This document shows positions 1-5,707 of a stretch of DNA of 5,707 bases, piece by piece (the first letter of the stretch is position 1; each line of letters starts with the position of its first letter). The notes under the pieces are model-generated. The model ran no database searches and was not told the origin of the DNA. It saw only the letters and a program-made list of their open reading frames with translations. The translations under genes were made by a program, and so were the position numbers. The stretch spans positions 1,792 to 7,498 of the forward strand of contig WQRS01000061.1 of NCBI GenBank assembly GCA_009786615.1, given 5' to 3'. Source of the stretch: Treponema sp. (GTDB lineage Bacteria; Spirochaetota; Spirochaetia; Treponematales; Breznakiellaceae).

Positions 1-1566
1 TTGCAAAAAATTTTATCAAAATACTATGAGACCATTGAAAAGGTACGCGGAGTTTCAGGCTTAACTGATCCGCTCAAAATTGCCATACTCACCGGTTTTC
101 TTTTGTGCGATGACCTTGAAAAAGCGGGAAATCCTGTCGTGAAAACAGGCGAAAGTGAGAACCTTGAACTTCAGCGTATCACATTGGGCATGATTTCACT
201 TTTGGACAATGCGCTATTACCGCAAGCGCCTTTACAAACTCCCGTGCAAGAGGAAACTGAATTTCCCCAAACGCCGCCTACAGGTAAAAATACACTTAAA
301 TTTTATGAACTTTCAAACACTGTGAAAAATTACGAGTGGGGATCAACTGAATGGCTTGCCGCACTTATGAGGCAAAAAAATGTGAGCAAAGTGCCTCAGG
401 CTGAACTGTGGATGGGTGTGCATCAGTCTTCGCCTTCCCGTGTCCTAATGCCAAATGGTGGGGAAGTTTCCCTTCAGGAACTGATAGACAGCGACCGGGA
501 AAAGTTTTTGGGAAGTCAAGTTTCGCAAAACTTTGGGAAACTTCCGTTTCTTTTTAAGGTGCTGGCAGCGGCAAAACCGCTTTCCATTCAAGCGCATCCG
601 AATAAAAAACAGGCGGAAGAAGGTTTCATGGACGAAAACCTTATAGGCATACCGCTTGACGACCGCATGCGAAATTATCACGACTCAAACCACAAGCCTG
701 AAATTATTTGCGCATTAAGCCCTTTTGCATCCCTTTGCGGCTTTCGTCAAATAGACGAAATAAAGAATTTTCTGGATATACTAATTAAAACCGCCCGCTC
801 CCAAACTCATTTACAGGAAGAATTTGAGCGCTTATATAAAGCGCTGCAACAGCAAGATGAAAACCCTTACAAAGCGTTTTTGTCTTCTCTTTTGGCTATG
901 AAAGCGGAAACGGTAAAAGATGTAACTTCCTTAATACGCAGTACGCAGCAAGAACTCATAAATGAGTATGGGCAGTACAATACTGAGTTGAATCTTTGCG
1001 TTTATTTTTCTAAGCTCCACCCTCATGATCCGGCAATTCTTTCTCCGTTTTACCTTAACGTAATTGAACTTAACCCGGGACAGGCGATGTATCTTCCCGC
1101 CGGAGTTCTGCACTCCTACATTCACGGTCTTGGAATTGAACTAATGGCTGACTCTGACAATGTTTTACGCGGCGGGCTTACGTCCAAACACGTTGATACA
1201 TTTGAGCTTTTGCGTGTACTTGATTTTTGCGCGTTTACACCTGAAATAATTTCAGCGCCAAAGCCGCTTTCTGCTTTGTTTACCTACGATACGAAAGCAG
1301 AAGAGTTTGCCCTTTCTGTGTTACATGGTGAATGCGCGGATATTCCGTATACTGTGCTTGGACCTTCCATTGTTATAATTACAGAGGGAAGCGCAAAAAT
1401 TGCAAGTTCAGAAGGTGGGCAATTACTTTTGCATTCAGGGCAATCGGTTTTTATTCCCGCAAATGAAAAACCGGAAATTACGTTTTCAGGCACATTTACA
1501 GCTTATGCAGCCGGTGCACCTTTGCAGGCAAATCACGGCGAGGAAGAATATGCGCATACTGGTTGA
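1..1566 (+). CDS. manA: ZapA-like segment fused to class I mannose-6-phosphate isomerase (5' end outside window)
   Basis: The ManA part interconverts mannose-6-phosphate and fructose-6-phosphate in the cytoplasm, linking glycolysis to mannose use and GDP-mannose synthesis. Residues about 101-515 follow E. coli ManA end to end. Visible zinc ligands are Q197 and H199 (SIQAHPNK), E234 (NHKPE) and H371 (LPAGVLHSY); the conserved active-site arginine is R390 (DNVLRGGLT). Residues 1-73 are not part of ManA: they match the helical part of ZapA, the FtsZ-ring protein, with a YYETIEKVRG helix, a GLTDPLKIAILTGF segment and a C-terminal coiled-coil-like stretch. Residues 74-100 are a linker with six prolines. 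The window opens on TTG, which aligns as an internal leucine of ZapA, so the true start and the ZapA beta-strand region should lie upstream. No ATG and no ribosome site lies at the domain junction; only GTG codons at 244 and 322 are in frame there. The ManA call is certain; the ZapA call is by recognition of pattern. Confidence 0.93.
   Translation: MQKILSKYYETIEKVRGVSGLTDPLKIAILTGFLLCDDLEKAGNPVVKTGESENLELQRITLGMISLLDNALLPQAPLQTPVQEETEFPQTPPTGKNTLKFYELSNTVKNYEWGSTEWLAALMRQKNVSKVPQAELWMGVHQSSPSRVLMPNGGEVSLQELIDSDREKFLGSQVSQNFGKLPFLFKVLAAAKPLSIQAHPNKKQAEEGFMDENLIGIPLDDRMRNYHDSNHKPEIICALSPFASLCGFRQIDEIKNFLDILIKTARSQTHLQEEFERLYKALQQQDENPYKAFLSSLLAMKAETVKDVTSLIRSTQQELINEYGQYNTELNLCVYFSKLHPHDPAILSPFYLNVIELNPGQAMYLPAGVLHSYIHGLGIELMADSDNVLRGGLTSKHVDTFELLRVLDFCAFTPEIISAPKPLSALFTYDTKAEEFALSVLHGECADIPYTVLGPSIVIITEGSAKIASSEGGQLLLHSGQSVFIPANEKPEITFSGTFTAYAAGAPLQANHGEEEYAHTG
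1540..1546 (+). promoter_or_regulatory. Ribosome binding site deciding the yaiI start
   Basis: GAGGAAG lies within the last codons of manA; the GAGG core ends 6 bases before the ATG at 1550. It supports this ATG over upstream in-frame starts that would add about 50 residues foreign to the family. Confidence 0.7.
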
Positions 1567-2032
1567 TGCTGACTCATGCCCGCGTCAGGCTCGCGAAATG
1601 GTGTTACGTTTTTCTTCCCGCCTAAAATTGCAGGTGATTTTCGCCGCAAACAGGCTTATTCCCGGAACTGACGGTGAACTGGCAACAATGGAATTATGCT
1701 CAACTGCAGACGGTTCGGCAGATGATCGTCTTGTAGAGCTTGCGCACGATGATGATATTGTTCTGACACGCGATCTGCCCTTGGCAGAGCGTTTGGTGCA
1801 AGCCGGTGTTACGGTGCTTGATGATCGGGGGAGAGTTTTCACAGCTGAAAACATCCACGAACTCCGTTCTATAAGAGATTTTATTGTTGGGCTTGCGGAA
1901 ACCGGGCAGGAAAAAGAGCGTATTGCCTCGTACGGCAAAAAGGAACTCAATCATCTTGCCAACAGTCTTGACCGGGAACTTACCCGTCTTATGAAAAAAA
2001 AGACCGTTTCAGTACAAACCTGGAAGGTTTAA
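1550..2032 (+). CDS. yaiI: YaiI/UPF0178 (DUF188) family PIN-like protein
   Basis: This 160-residue protein matches the UPF0178 family (E. coli YaiI is about 152 residues) along its whole length. The family has a PIN-like fold, usually associated with metal-dependent ribonucleases, but its substrate is not established. Family marks are the N-terminal VDADSCP with acidic D6 and D8, acidic D58/D59, TRDLPLA with D75, the DDRGR turn near 91-95 and the RDF helix at 109-111. The frame is open back to 1400, but the ATG at 1550 gives the family N-terminus directly and has a purine-rich ribosome site (GAGGAAG, 1540-1546). It begins 17 bases before the manA stop, so coupled translation from the manA message is likely. 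The clustered lysines at 149-151 come from an A8 run. Family assignment is firm; any molecular role is inference. Confidence 0.93.
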   Translation: MRILVDADSCPRQAREMVLRFSSRLKLQVIFAANRLIPGTDGELATMELCSTADGSADDRLVELAHDDDIVLTRDLPLAERLVQAGVTVLDDRGRVFTAENIHELRSIRDFIVGLAETGQEKERIASYGKKELNHLANSLDRELTRLMKKKTVSVQTWKV

Positions 2033-2045
2033 GTAACTTCCGGGT
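2018..2045. terminator. Candidate convergent terminator hairpin overlapping both stop codons
   Basis: Bases 2018-2029 and 2035-2045 can pair around a 5-base loop (TAAGT): ACC with GGT, then a T-G wobble, GGAAG with CTTCC, one bulged G (2027), and TT with AA. In plus-strand RNA this is eleven pairs; in minus-strand RNA the wobble becomes a mismatch. No U-run follows on the plus strand. On the minus strand a T8 run (1994-2001) lies 16 bases past the hairpin, too far for a textbook intrinsic terminator. The location between converging genes supports the role; efficiency cannot be judged. Confidence 0.4.
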
Positions 2046-3270
2046 AAAGCGCTTGTATCTGCCTTATGCTTGGAAGGGCTTCAAAGAAAATTTCCACCAG
2101 TTCAGGATCAAACTTGGTTCCTGAAAGCGCTCTTATTTCTTTAAGCACATCTTCTTCCCCCCACGCCGCTTTGTAAACGCGCTTGGAAGAAAGCGCGTCA
2201 AATACATCGGCTAAACCTACAATGCGCCCGACAAGAGGGATTTCACTGCCTTTTTTACCAAGCACCGCCCCGTTTGCATCAGTTTTTGTAGAAACGCCTG
2301 AGCCGGTGTCAACCCACCCAGGGTAACCGCTGCCGTCCCAGTTTTCGTGGTGGGTAAAGGCAATGTAGCGCGATAAAACGTCAAGTGAAGATTGGGAATC
2401 GTCAAAAAGCGCCGCACCGTAAACTGTGTGTTTTTGCATTATTTTTAATTCATCATTGGTGAAGCGATCGGGTTTTTTCAGAATTGTATCAGATATTGCC
2501 ACTTTTCCAACGTCATGAAGCATAGACGCGATTCGCAGGCTGTCCTTGAATTTCTCCTTGTTTTGGTACATCACACCTTTGCGGTTTGCCCAGCGATCAT
2601 AAATCTCCACAGCATATCCTGCAACACGGTTCGCATGGCTTCCGGTTTCTTTTGGGTCTCTAAGTTCCGCCATCTTTATAAGACGCAAAATCATGGTGCG
2701 CATTGTTTGGGCTTTTTCAAGTGAAATGCTTGCTGTTGTAGCAAAATGCGCAATGTGAATCTCATCTTCTTCGGTGAAAGGAACTATGTTTCCTGATTCG
2801 TCGATTGCGTTGATAACCTGGATGACGCCCAAAAGCCTTCCTTCGGCACTTGTTAAAGGAATGGTCAATATTGAAGTTGTTCTGTAACCGGAAATTTCAT
2901 CATAGTGCTTGCCGAAGGAATAAGGAACATCGCCGGGCAAATTATACGCATCGCGCACATTTATTATTTGTTTTGTTTGCGCGCAATAACCTGAAATTGT
3001 TTTGTCGTTAATGGGAACAGTAAAGACTGAATAAATGAGCTTTTGCCCGGCGGGAAGGCTTTTCTCAAGCGTGTTGTTTTGCGAATATTTTATCGCAAGT
3101 TCGTTTGTTTTTCCGCTGTCAACATCTGCCGCCTGAAATAAATAAATAGAGCCCGCATCAGCAGAAACTACACTGCGAGCTTCAAGGAGAATCCTCTCCA
3201 AAAGAATATCCAAGTCCTTTATTCGATTAAGCTCAGAGTCAATTTTTATCATCGATTCAATATCAAACAT
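2029..3270 (-). CDS. GAF domain plus HD-GYP c-di-GMP phosphodiesterase
   Basis: A 413-residue cytoplasmic signalling protein without membrane segments. Residues about 10-185 form a GAF sensor domain (VSADAGSIYLF at 35-45, LLGVIQVINAID at 146-157). Residues about 190-400 form an HD-GYP domain, which hydrolyses cyclic di-GMP. All metal-ligand positions I know from the tri-iron enzyme PmGH appear present: E208, H212, H252-D253, H281, H307-H308 and D355, with the signature HHENWDGSGYP at 307-317. It should therefore be catalytically competent. Between GYP and the IPLVGRI strand there are about 19 more residues than in PmGH, a Gly/Thr/Lys-rich loop. The ATG at 3270 has an AAAGGA site (3278-3283) 7 bases upstream. 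It follows ppiC on the same strand after 153 bases and has its own candidate promoter. The GAF ligand is unknown. Its stop overlaps that of the convergent yaiI gene. Confidence 0.93.
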   Translation of the reverse strand: MFDIESMIKIDSELNRIKDLDILLERILLEARSVVSADAGSIYLFQAADVDSGKTNELAIKYSQNNTLEKSLPAGQKLIYSVFTVPINDKTISGYCAQTKQIINVRDAYNLPGDVPYSFGKHYDEISGYRTTSILTIPLTSAEGRLLGVIQVINAIDESGNIVPFTEEDEIHIAHFATTASISLEKAQTMRTMILRLIKMAELRDPKETGSHANRVAGYAVEIYDRWANRKGVMYQNKEKFKDSLRIASMLHDVGKVAISDTILKKPDRFTNDELKIMQKHTVYGAALFDDSQSSLDVLSRYIAFTHHENWDGSGYPGWVDTGSGVSTKTDANGAVLGKKGSEIPLVGRIVGLADVFDALSSKRVYKAAWGEEDVLKEIRALSGTKFDPELVEIFFEALPSIRQIQALYPEVT

Positions 3271-3317
3271 TCTGCTGTCCTTTTTTTATGTATTACGTAA
3301 TTGAAAAGAATCTTTGG

Positions 3318-3346
3318 ATTAAGGTTCTCTGATTGACATCTGTCAA
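3318..3346 (-). promoter_or_regulatory. Candidate sigma-70-type promoter for the GAF/HD-GYP gene
   Basis: Read on the minus strand, a perfect TTGACA (-35, bases 3346-3341) is followed after 17 bases by CTTAAT (-10, bases 3323-3318; four of six consensus positions). Transcription would start near 3311, giving a leader of about 40 bases that carries the AAAGGA ribosome site. The -35 box is one arm of the palindrome at 3332-3347, a natural place for a repressor or activator. Confidence 0.5.
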
Positions 3347-3406
3347 TGGACTTGTTCGACAACCCGGTTGGTTGCCTCACAAGTCTCCGAACAGCTCTAA
3401 TCAGAG
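3327..3406. repeat. Nested inverted repeats in the ppiC to HD-GYP spacer
   Basis: Several complementary arms are nested here. CTCTGATT (3327-3334) pairs with AATCAGAG (3399-3406). GACTTGT (3349-3355) pairs with ACAAGTC (3379-3385), enclosing CAACC (3360-3364) and GGTTG (3370-3374). TGTTCG (3353-3358) pairs with CGAACA (3388-3393), competing with the previous stem. GCTCT (3395-3399) and AGAGC (3403-3407) form a small local hairpin. No T-run follows on the minus strand, so an intrinsic terminator for ppiC is not evident. It could be a factor-dependent end, an attenuator-like structure or a decayed repeat element. Confidence 0.4.
3332..3347. repeat. 7-bp inverted repeat over the -35 box (possible operator)
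   Basis: ATTGACA and TGTCAAT are perfect reverse complements separated by two bases (TC). The 2-base spacer is too tight for an RNA hairpin, so a dimeric DNA-binding protein site is the more natural reading. A second perfect palindrome, ATTACGTAAT, lies at 3292-3301 in the predicted leader. No regulator can be named from the sequence. Confidence 0.45.
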
Positions 3407-3423
3407 CCTATCAGTTCAAGCTG

Positions 3424-3702
3424 TCAGTCTTTGCGCCCGGTGCATTTGATAAGGTGATAACCAAACTGTGTTTGAACCACATCACCAACAGAACCCGGTG
3501 AAAGGCGTTTGACCGCAGCCTCAAATGGGGCAACCATTTTCCCCTCACCAAACCAACCCAAATCCCCGCCTGAGGATTTTGAAGGGCACGTTGAAAACTC
3601 ACGCGCCAATGATTCGAAAGAACCTCCCTGTTTAACCTTCTGTAACAGGTCATCGGCTGCCGCGCGATCCTTTACCAAAATATGACTTGCTCTCCACTCC
3701 AT
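3424..3702 (-). CDS. ppiC: Small parvulin-type peptidyl-prolyl cis-trans isomerase
   Basis: A 92-residue single-domain parvulin, nearly the length of E. coli PpiC (Par10) and alignable throughout. Visible family positions are H7 in ASHILVK, C39 in FSTCPS, the GGDLGWFG turn at 45-52, M56 and F60 in the proline-binding pocket, and FGYHLIK with F80 and H83. It catalyses prolyl peptide-bond isomerisation and should act in the cytoplasm: there is no signal peptide or membrane anchor, unlike PrsA or SurA. The frame is open 12 codons further upstream, but the ATG at 3702 gives the family N-terminus and has a strong GAGGAGAGAG-type ribosome site inside the end of the previous gene. It starts one base after that gene's stop, so it shares an operon with it. 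Confidence 0.95.
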   Translation of the reverse strand: MEWRASHILVKDRAAADDLLQKVKQGGSFESLAREFSTCPSKSSGGDLGWFGEGKMVAPFEAAVKRLSPGSVGDVVQTQFGYHLIKCTGRKD

Positions 3703-3703
3703 T

Positions 3704-3967
3704 TTACTCTCTCCTCGCTTGTGCCTTCCATTGGGCAATATAGTATTCGTGGGCGGCTATATTAGCCGCCATGATAATGTCTTGCAATTCTCCGCGTCCG
3801 CCGTCCGCCCCGTCGCGAATATACATCTGCTTAAGCACCTTTTCGATGTCCTGCACAGTACATTCGCTATCGGATTCCGTCCGGCGATGTAAGCCGGAAA
3901 GTGCATTCTCAAAAACCGATTGGTACTTAACAGTTCTCCAGTCAGGAACTTTACACAATTCACTCAT
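3704..3967 (-). CDS. Unrecognised 87-residue protein in the ppiC operon
   Basis: I do not recognise this family. The 87-residue protein is probably mostly helical and soluble: a tryptophan-containing N-terminus (VPDWRTVKY), a charged middle (RRTESDSECTVQDIEKVLKQMY at about 28-49), a glycine-rich turn (DGADGGRGE at 52-60), and an alanine/tyrosine-rich C-terminal helix ending in basic residues. There is no signal peptide or membrane segment. The pattern of a short linker followed by a long helix suggests a small adaptor or DNA- or protein-binding subunit, but this is only inference. The ATG at 3967 is chosen because it sits in ATGAGTGA, overlapping the previous gene's stop by 8 bases, and has GGAG (3978-3981) 10 bases upstream. 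An ATG at 4006 would add 13 residues overlapping the previous gene. PpiC follows after a 1-base gap. Confidence 0.75.
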   Translation of the reverse strand: MSELCKVPDWRTVKYQSVFENALSGLHRRTESDSECTVQDIEKVLKQMYIRDGADGGRGELQDIIMAANIAAHEYYIAQWKAQARRE

Positions 3968-4979
3968 GCCGGGCGTACTCCAAAACGCGGGTAAAAACTG
4001 TTCCATGCGTAAAGAATAACAGCTCTTCTTGCCGGCTTACAAGTATTTCCTGACGCGTTATCCAATTGCCTTGCTCATCAAGGGTGTACTCAAAACGGGA
4101 TTCAAAACCGGCAAGAGCGGCATCTGCGTATATTCCTTCAGTCATTCGCACAAGGAATCCTTGAGCATCCCACTGAAGGTAAAAGCTGCCTCCCCCTCCC
4201 CCGCCGGTTGTTTGGCGTTCCCAATAACGGGGAAGCGCGTCTAAATGGCGCAGGACAGAAAAATCCCCCGCCGGGTCTGCAATGTGCATCGCCATTCCCC
4301 AGCTGTCAAAATACCAGCGCGCGAAAGGGGCGCCGGGGCTTGAAAAATCCCTTACATACCGTATCCGTAAACCCATGTCAGGTTCTTCGTCCAGTGAAAA
4401 AAAGTAGGCGGAAACAAAATTTCCTCCCTCGCCAAACCACGTTTCGGTAATTCCCCTTGACCAGCGGGAGAGTGTGATAAAAAACCACGAGCCGCCTATA
4501 TTCGCCCTGACAAGCGAAGGATACGCGTATTTAAAACGTCCGCCTTCCCCCGAACCAAGGTTCTGGTGCTCAAGAATCTCAAATTCCATTACCTCTCCGC
4601 TTATGGGAAAATGTACGGTTACTCTCTGCAAAATATCGTCAAGAAAATACAACCTGACCTGCGCCATCCTGCCGCCAAACATAAACGGAAAATGGTGCGG
4701 ATTGCCGTTTTCATCCTGCCTGAATGCAAGTGAAAACTCATCCGCAAAGCCGCCTCCTGTAAGCGTTATCGCAGAGACATCCCCGTGAAGCACCCTGAAG
4801 GCATCAGGAGGCAGGTAAAGCGGCCAATCCGCCTGCCAAATACCTGCCATGCCGGAAGTGAACTCAGCGGCATTGAGAACCAAAGCGAAAGGGAAATTGG
4901 AAGTGGTACCTGCTTGTGCGGACAAACCGACGGAAAAATTGAGAGCTAAAAGAGCGCACAGGAAAAAAAATCTCCGCAT
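3960..4979 (-). CDS. Exported protein of unknown function, aromatic- and glycine-rich
   Basis: I do not recognise a named family. The 339-residue product begins with a clear signal peptide: two arginines, a hydrophobic core (FFFLCALLALNFSVGL) and an AQA cleavage site after residue 23. No lipobox cysteine follows, so it should be a periplasmic or surface-exposed soluble protein. The mature part is rich in W, F, Y and G with alternating strand-like segments, suggesting a beta-rich fold. A stretch near 296-311 (FEYTLDEQGNWITRQE) resembles the Y-x-Y-D-x-x-G-N-W type unit seen in many secreted repeat proteins. Residues 259-264 are six glycines, possibly a flexible link between an N-terminal domain and this C-terminal part. 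No membrane segment follows the signal. It heads a tight operon with the 87-aa protein and PpiC. The start ATG has no ribosome site, and a promoter lies immediately upstream. Confidence 0.85.
   Translation of the reverse strand: MRRFFFLCALLALNFSVGLSAQAGTTSNFPFALVLNAAEFTSGMAGIWQADWPLYLPPDAFRVLHGDVSAITLTGGGFADEFSLAFRQDENGNPHHFPFMFGGRMAQVRLYFLDDILQRVTVHFPISGEVMEFEILEHQNLGSGEGGRFKYAYPSLVRANIGGSWFFITLSRWSRGITETWFGEGGNFVSAYFFSLDEEPDMGLRIRYVRDFSSPGAPFARWYFDSWGMAMHIADPAGDFSVLRHLDALPRYWERQTTGGGGGGSFYLQWDAQGFLVRMTEGIYADAALAGFESRFEYTLDEQGNWITRQEILVSRQEELLFFTHGTVFTRVLEYARHE
3978..3982 (-). promoter_or_regulatory. Ribosome binding site for the 87-residue protein
   Basis: TGGAG on the minus strand, inside the last codons of the exported-protein gene, with 10 bases to the ATG at 3967. 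With the ATGAGTGA start/stop overlap it points to coupled translation and favours this start over the ATG at 4006. Confidence 0.55.
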
Positions 4980-4985
4980 ACAGTG

Positions 4986-5014
4986 AGTATAGCACTTTCA
5001 TGTAGCCGGGACAA
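4986..5014 (-). promoter_or_regulatory. Extended -10 promoter giving a probably leaderless mRNA
   Basis: Minus strand: TTGTCC (-35, bases 5014-5009), 17-base spacer, TATACT (-10, bases 4991-4986), with TGC directly before it as an extended -10. Only six bases separate the -10 from the ATG at 4979, so transcription should begin at or next to the A of the start codon. This agrees with the absence of a Shine-Dalgarno sequence. It would drive the exported protein, 87-aa protein and ppiC independently of folE2. Confidence 0.6.
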
Positions 5015-5038
5015 GATCGCCTGACTAATTACGGCATT

Positions 5039-5707
5039 TTAAGCGGCGGAAAACTCCGCAAACGCATACGCGCTGTGGTTGTGGATGCTTTCGAAGTTTT
5101 CTGCCTCAACAGAAAAGCTCATAAATTGATTCAAATCCTTAATTTTGATATAAACATCCCGCACCAAATCTTCGACAAACTTGGGGTTATCATACGCATT
5201 TTCGGTGATGTACTTTTCATCTTCCCGTTTAACCAAAGAATACACAGGGCTTGATGATGAACTTTCCACCAGCGTTATAATATCTTCGATCCAGAAAAAC
5301 GGCCCGTTTTCCAATTCCACGGTAACGATGCCACGCTGATTATGCGCCCCGCGCTCAGAAATCGCTTTGGAACAAGGGCAAACCGTATTTACAGGCACGC
5401 TAATCGCCACTGAAAAGTTTTTTTCACTGGCGCGCGGGTCAAGACGGCTTTCACTTAATTCCCTGTTTTTTGAAACTCTCCCCCGGTAGCGGCATTGATA
5501 GGCGACAATACCCGGAAGCAAAGAAACCGGTGCCTTTTTTTCCACAAAGTAGGGGAAAGCTAAAGAGCCGTAAGCCGATTGCGCCTGTAAATCTTCCTGT
5601 ACGTTTTTAAGCATTTCCAAAAAGCGGTGCATGGAAAGGTCTTCACGGTAGCAGTGAAAAATTTCTACAAAACGGCTCATGTGGGTTCCCTTGAAATGAT
5701 GTGGGAG
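5039..5707 (-). CDS. folE2: GTP cyclohydrolase IB (FolE2), N-terminus outside window
   Basis: FolE2 converts GTP to 7,8-dihydroneopterin triphosphate in the cytoplasm, the first step towards tetrahydrofolate and queuosine-type products, replacing the unrelated FolE fold-type enzyme. The frame runs out of the right edge: the codons before the ATG at 5680 read LPHHFKGTH, exactly the family sequence preceding MSRFVEI, so that Met is internal and about 40-60 residues are missing. Numbering from that Met, the catalytic-site motif VCPCSKAIS carries C101, H113 lies in GAHNQRG, and ENFESIHNH at 194-202 holds the conserved Glu and His. IEDIITLVE, YSLVKREDEKY and NPKFVEDLVRDV are also family blocks. 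Between YRGRV and FSVAISVPV (about 70-90) there is an extra charged loop of roughly a dozen residues compared with most members I recall. It ends 59 bases before the next gene, with no clear terminator. Confidence 0.95.
   Translation of the reverse strand, partial: LPHHFKGTHMSRFVEIFHCYREDLSMHRFLEMLKNVQEDLQAQSAYGSLAFPYFVEKKAPVSLLPGIVAYQCRYRGRVSKNRELSESRLDPRASEKNFSVAISVPVNTVCPCSKAISERGAHNQRGIVTVELENGPFFWIEDIITLVESSSSSPVYSLVKREDEKYITENAYDNPKFVEDLVRDVYIKIKDLNQFMSFSVEAENFESIHNHSAYAFAEFSAA

Noticed and set aside
1400..1549. Upstream extension of the YaiI frame by 50 residues
   Set aside because: It lies wholly inside the manA coding sequence, has no counterpart in the UPF0178 family, and the ATG at 1550 has a good ribosome site and the family N-terminus.
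1585..1950. Open minus-strand frame of 121 codons
   Set aside because: It is antisense to yaiI, serine/arginine-rich in composition as expected for a shadow frame, and resembles no family.
1994..2001. A8 run near the end of yaiI as a programmed slippage site
   Set aside because: It is nine codons from the stop, and no stimulatory structure or meaningful alternate frame follows in the expected position.
3703..3738. Longer ppiC start at 3738
   Set aside because: It would overlap the 87-aa gene and add 12 residues missing from parvulins; the ATG at 3702 has a strong ribosome site.
4188..4205. G/C-rich tract encoding six glycines, as a possible phase-variable repeat
   Set aside because: The runs are only five bases and are interrupted by A, and the codons vary; ordinary glycine linker coding is sufficient.
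4474..4788. Open plus-strand frame of 104 codons
   Set aside because: It lies antisense within the exported-protein gene; its sequence is low in recognisable features and has no convincing start region.
5015..5038. Intrinsic terminator after folE2
   Set aside because: No stable stem followed by a T-run can be drawn in the short gap on the minus strand.

Overview
The window is a compact bacterial chromosomal segment with six protein-coding genes and no sign of mobile elements, CRISPR arrays or stable RNA genes. Composition is moderate in GC and coding density is very high; the longest non-coding stretch is about 150 bases. The most likely source is a spirochaete of the Treponema type. This is an inference from the look of the ZapA-like sequence, the GAF/HD-GYP subfamily and the exported aromatic-rich protein, and nothing in the window proves it.

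Plus strand, 1-2032: a reading frame that enters from the left edge encodes a ZapA-like cell-division segment joined through a proline-rich linker to a complete class I mannose-6-phosphate isomerase (ManA). A YaiI/UPF0178 PIN-like protein follows, starting 17 bases before the manA stop, so the two are probably translationally coupled.

Minus strand, 5707-2029, read right to left: the 3' part of folE2 (GTP cyclohydrolase IB, cut by the right edge); an intergenic promoter; a signal-peptide protein of unknown function; an unrecognised 87-residue protein; a small cytoplasmic parvulin (PpiC); a structured 153-base spacer with its own promoter; and a GAF plus HD-GYP c-di-GMP phosphodiesterase. The exported protein, the 87-aa protein and PpiC are packed so tightly (8-base overlap, then 1-base gap) that they must form one operon.

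The two strands converge at 2029-2032, where the two stop codons share the four bases TTAA inside a predicted hairpin.

Most genes are ordinary housekeeping or signalling families. The observations most worth a second look are the in-frame ZapA-ManA fusion, the exported-protein promoter whose -10 box sits so close to the ATG that the mRNA should be leaderless, the conserved-looking exported-protein/87-aa/PpiC unit, and the convergent terminator with overlapping stops. I see no clear sign of a defence system or other new multi-gene machinery.
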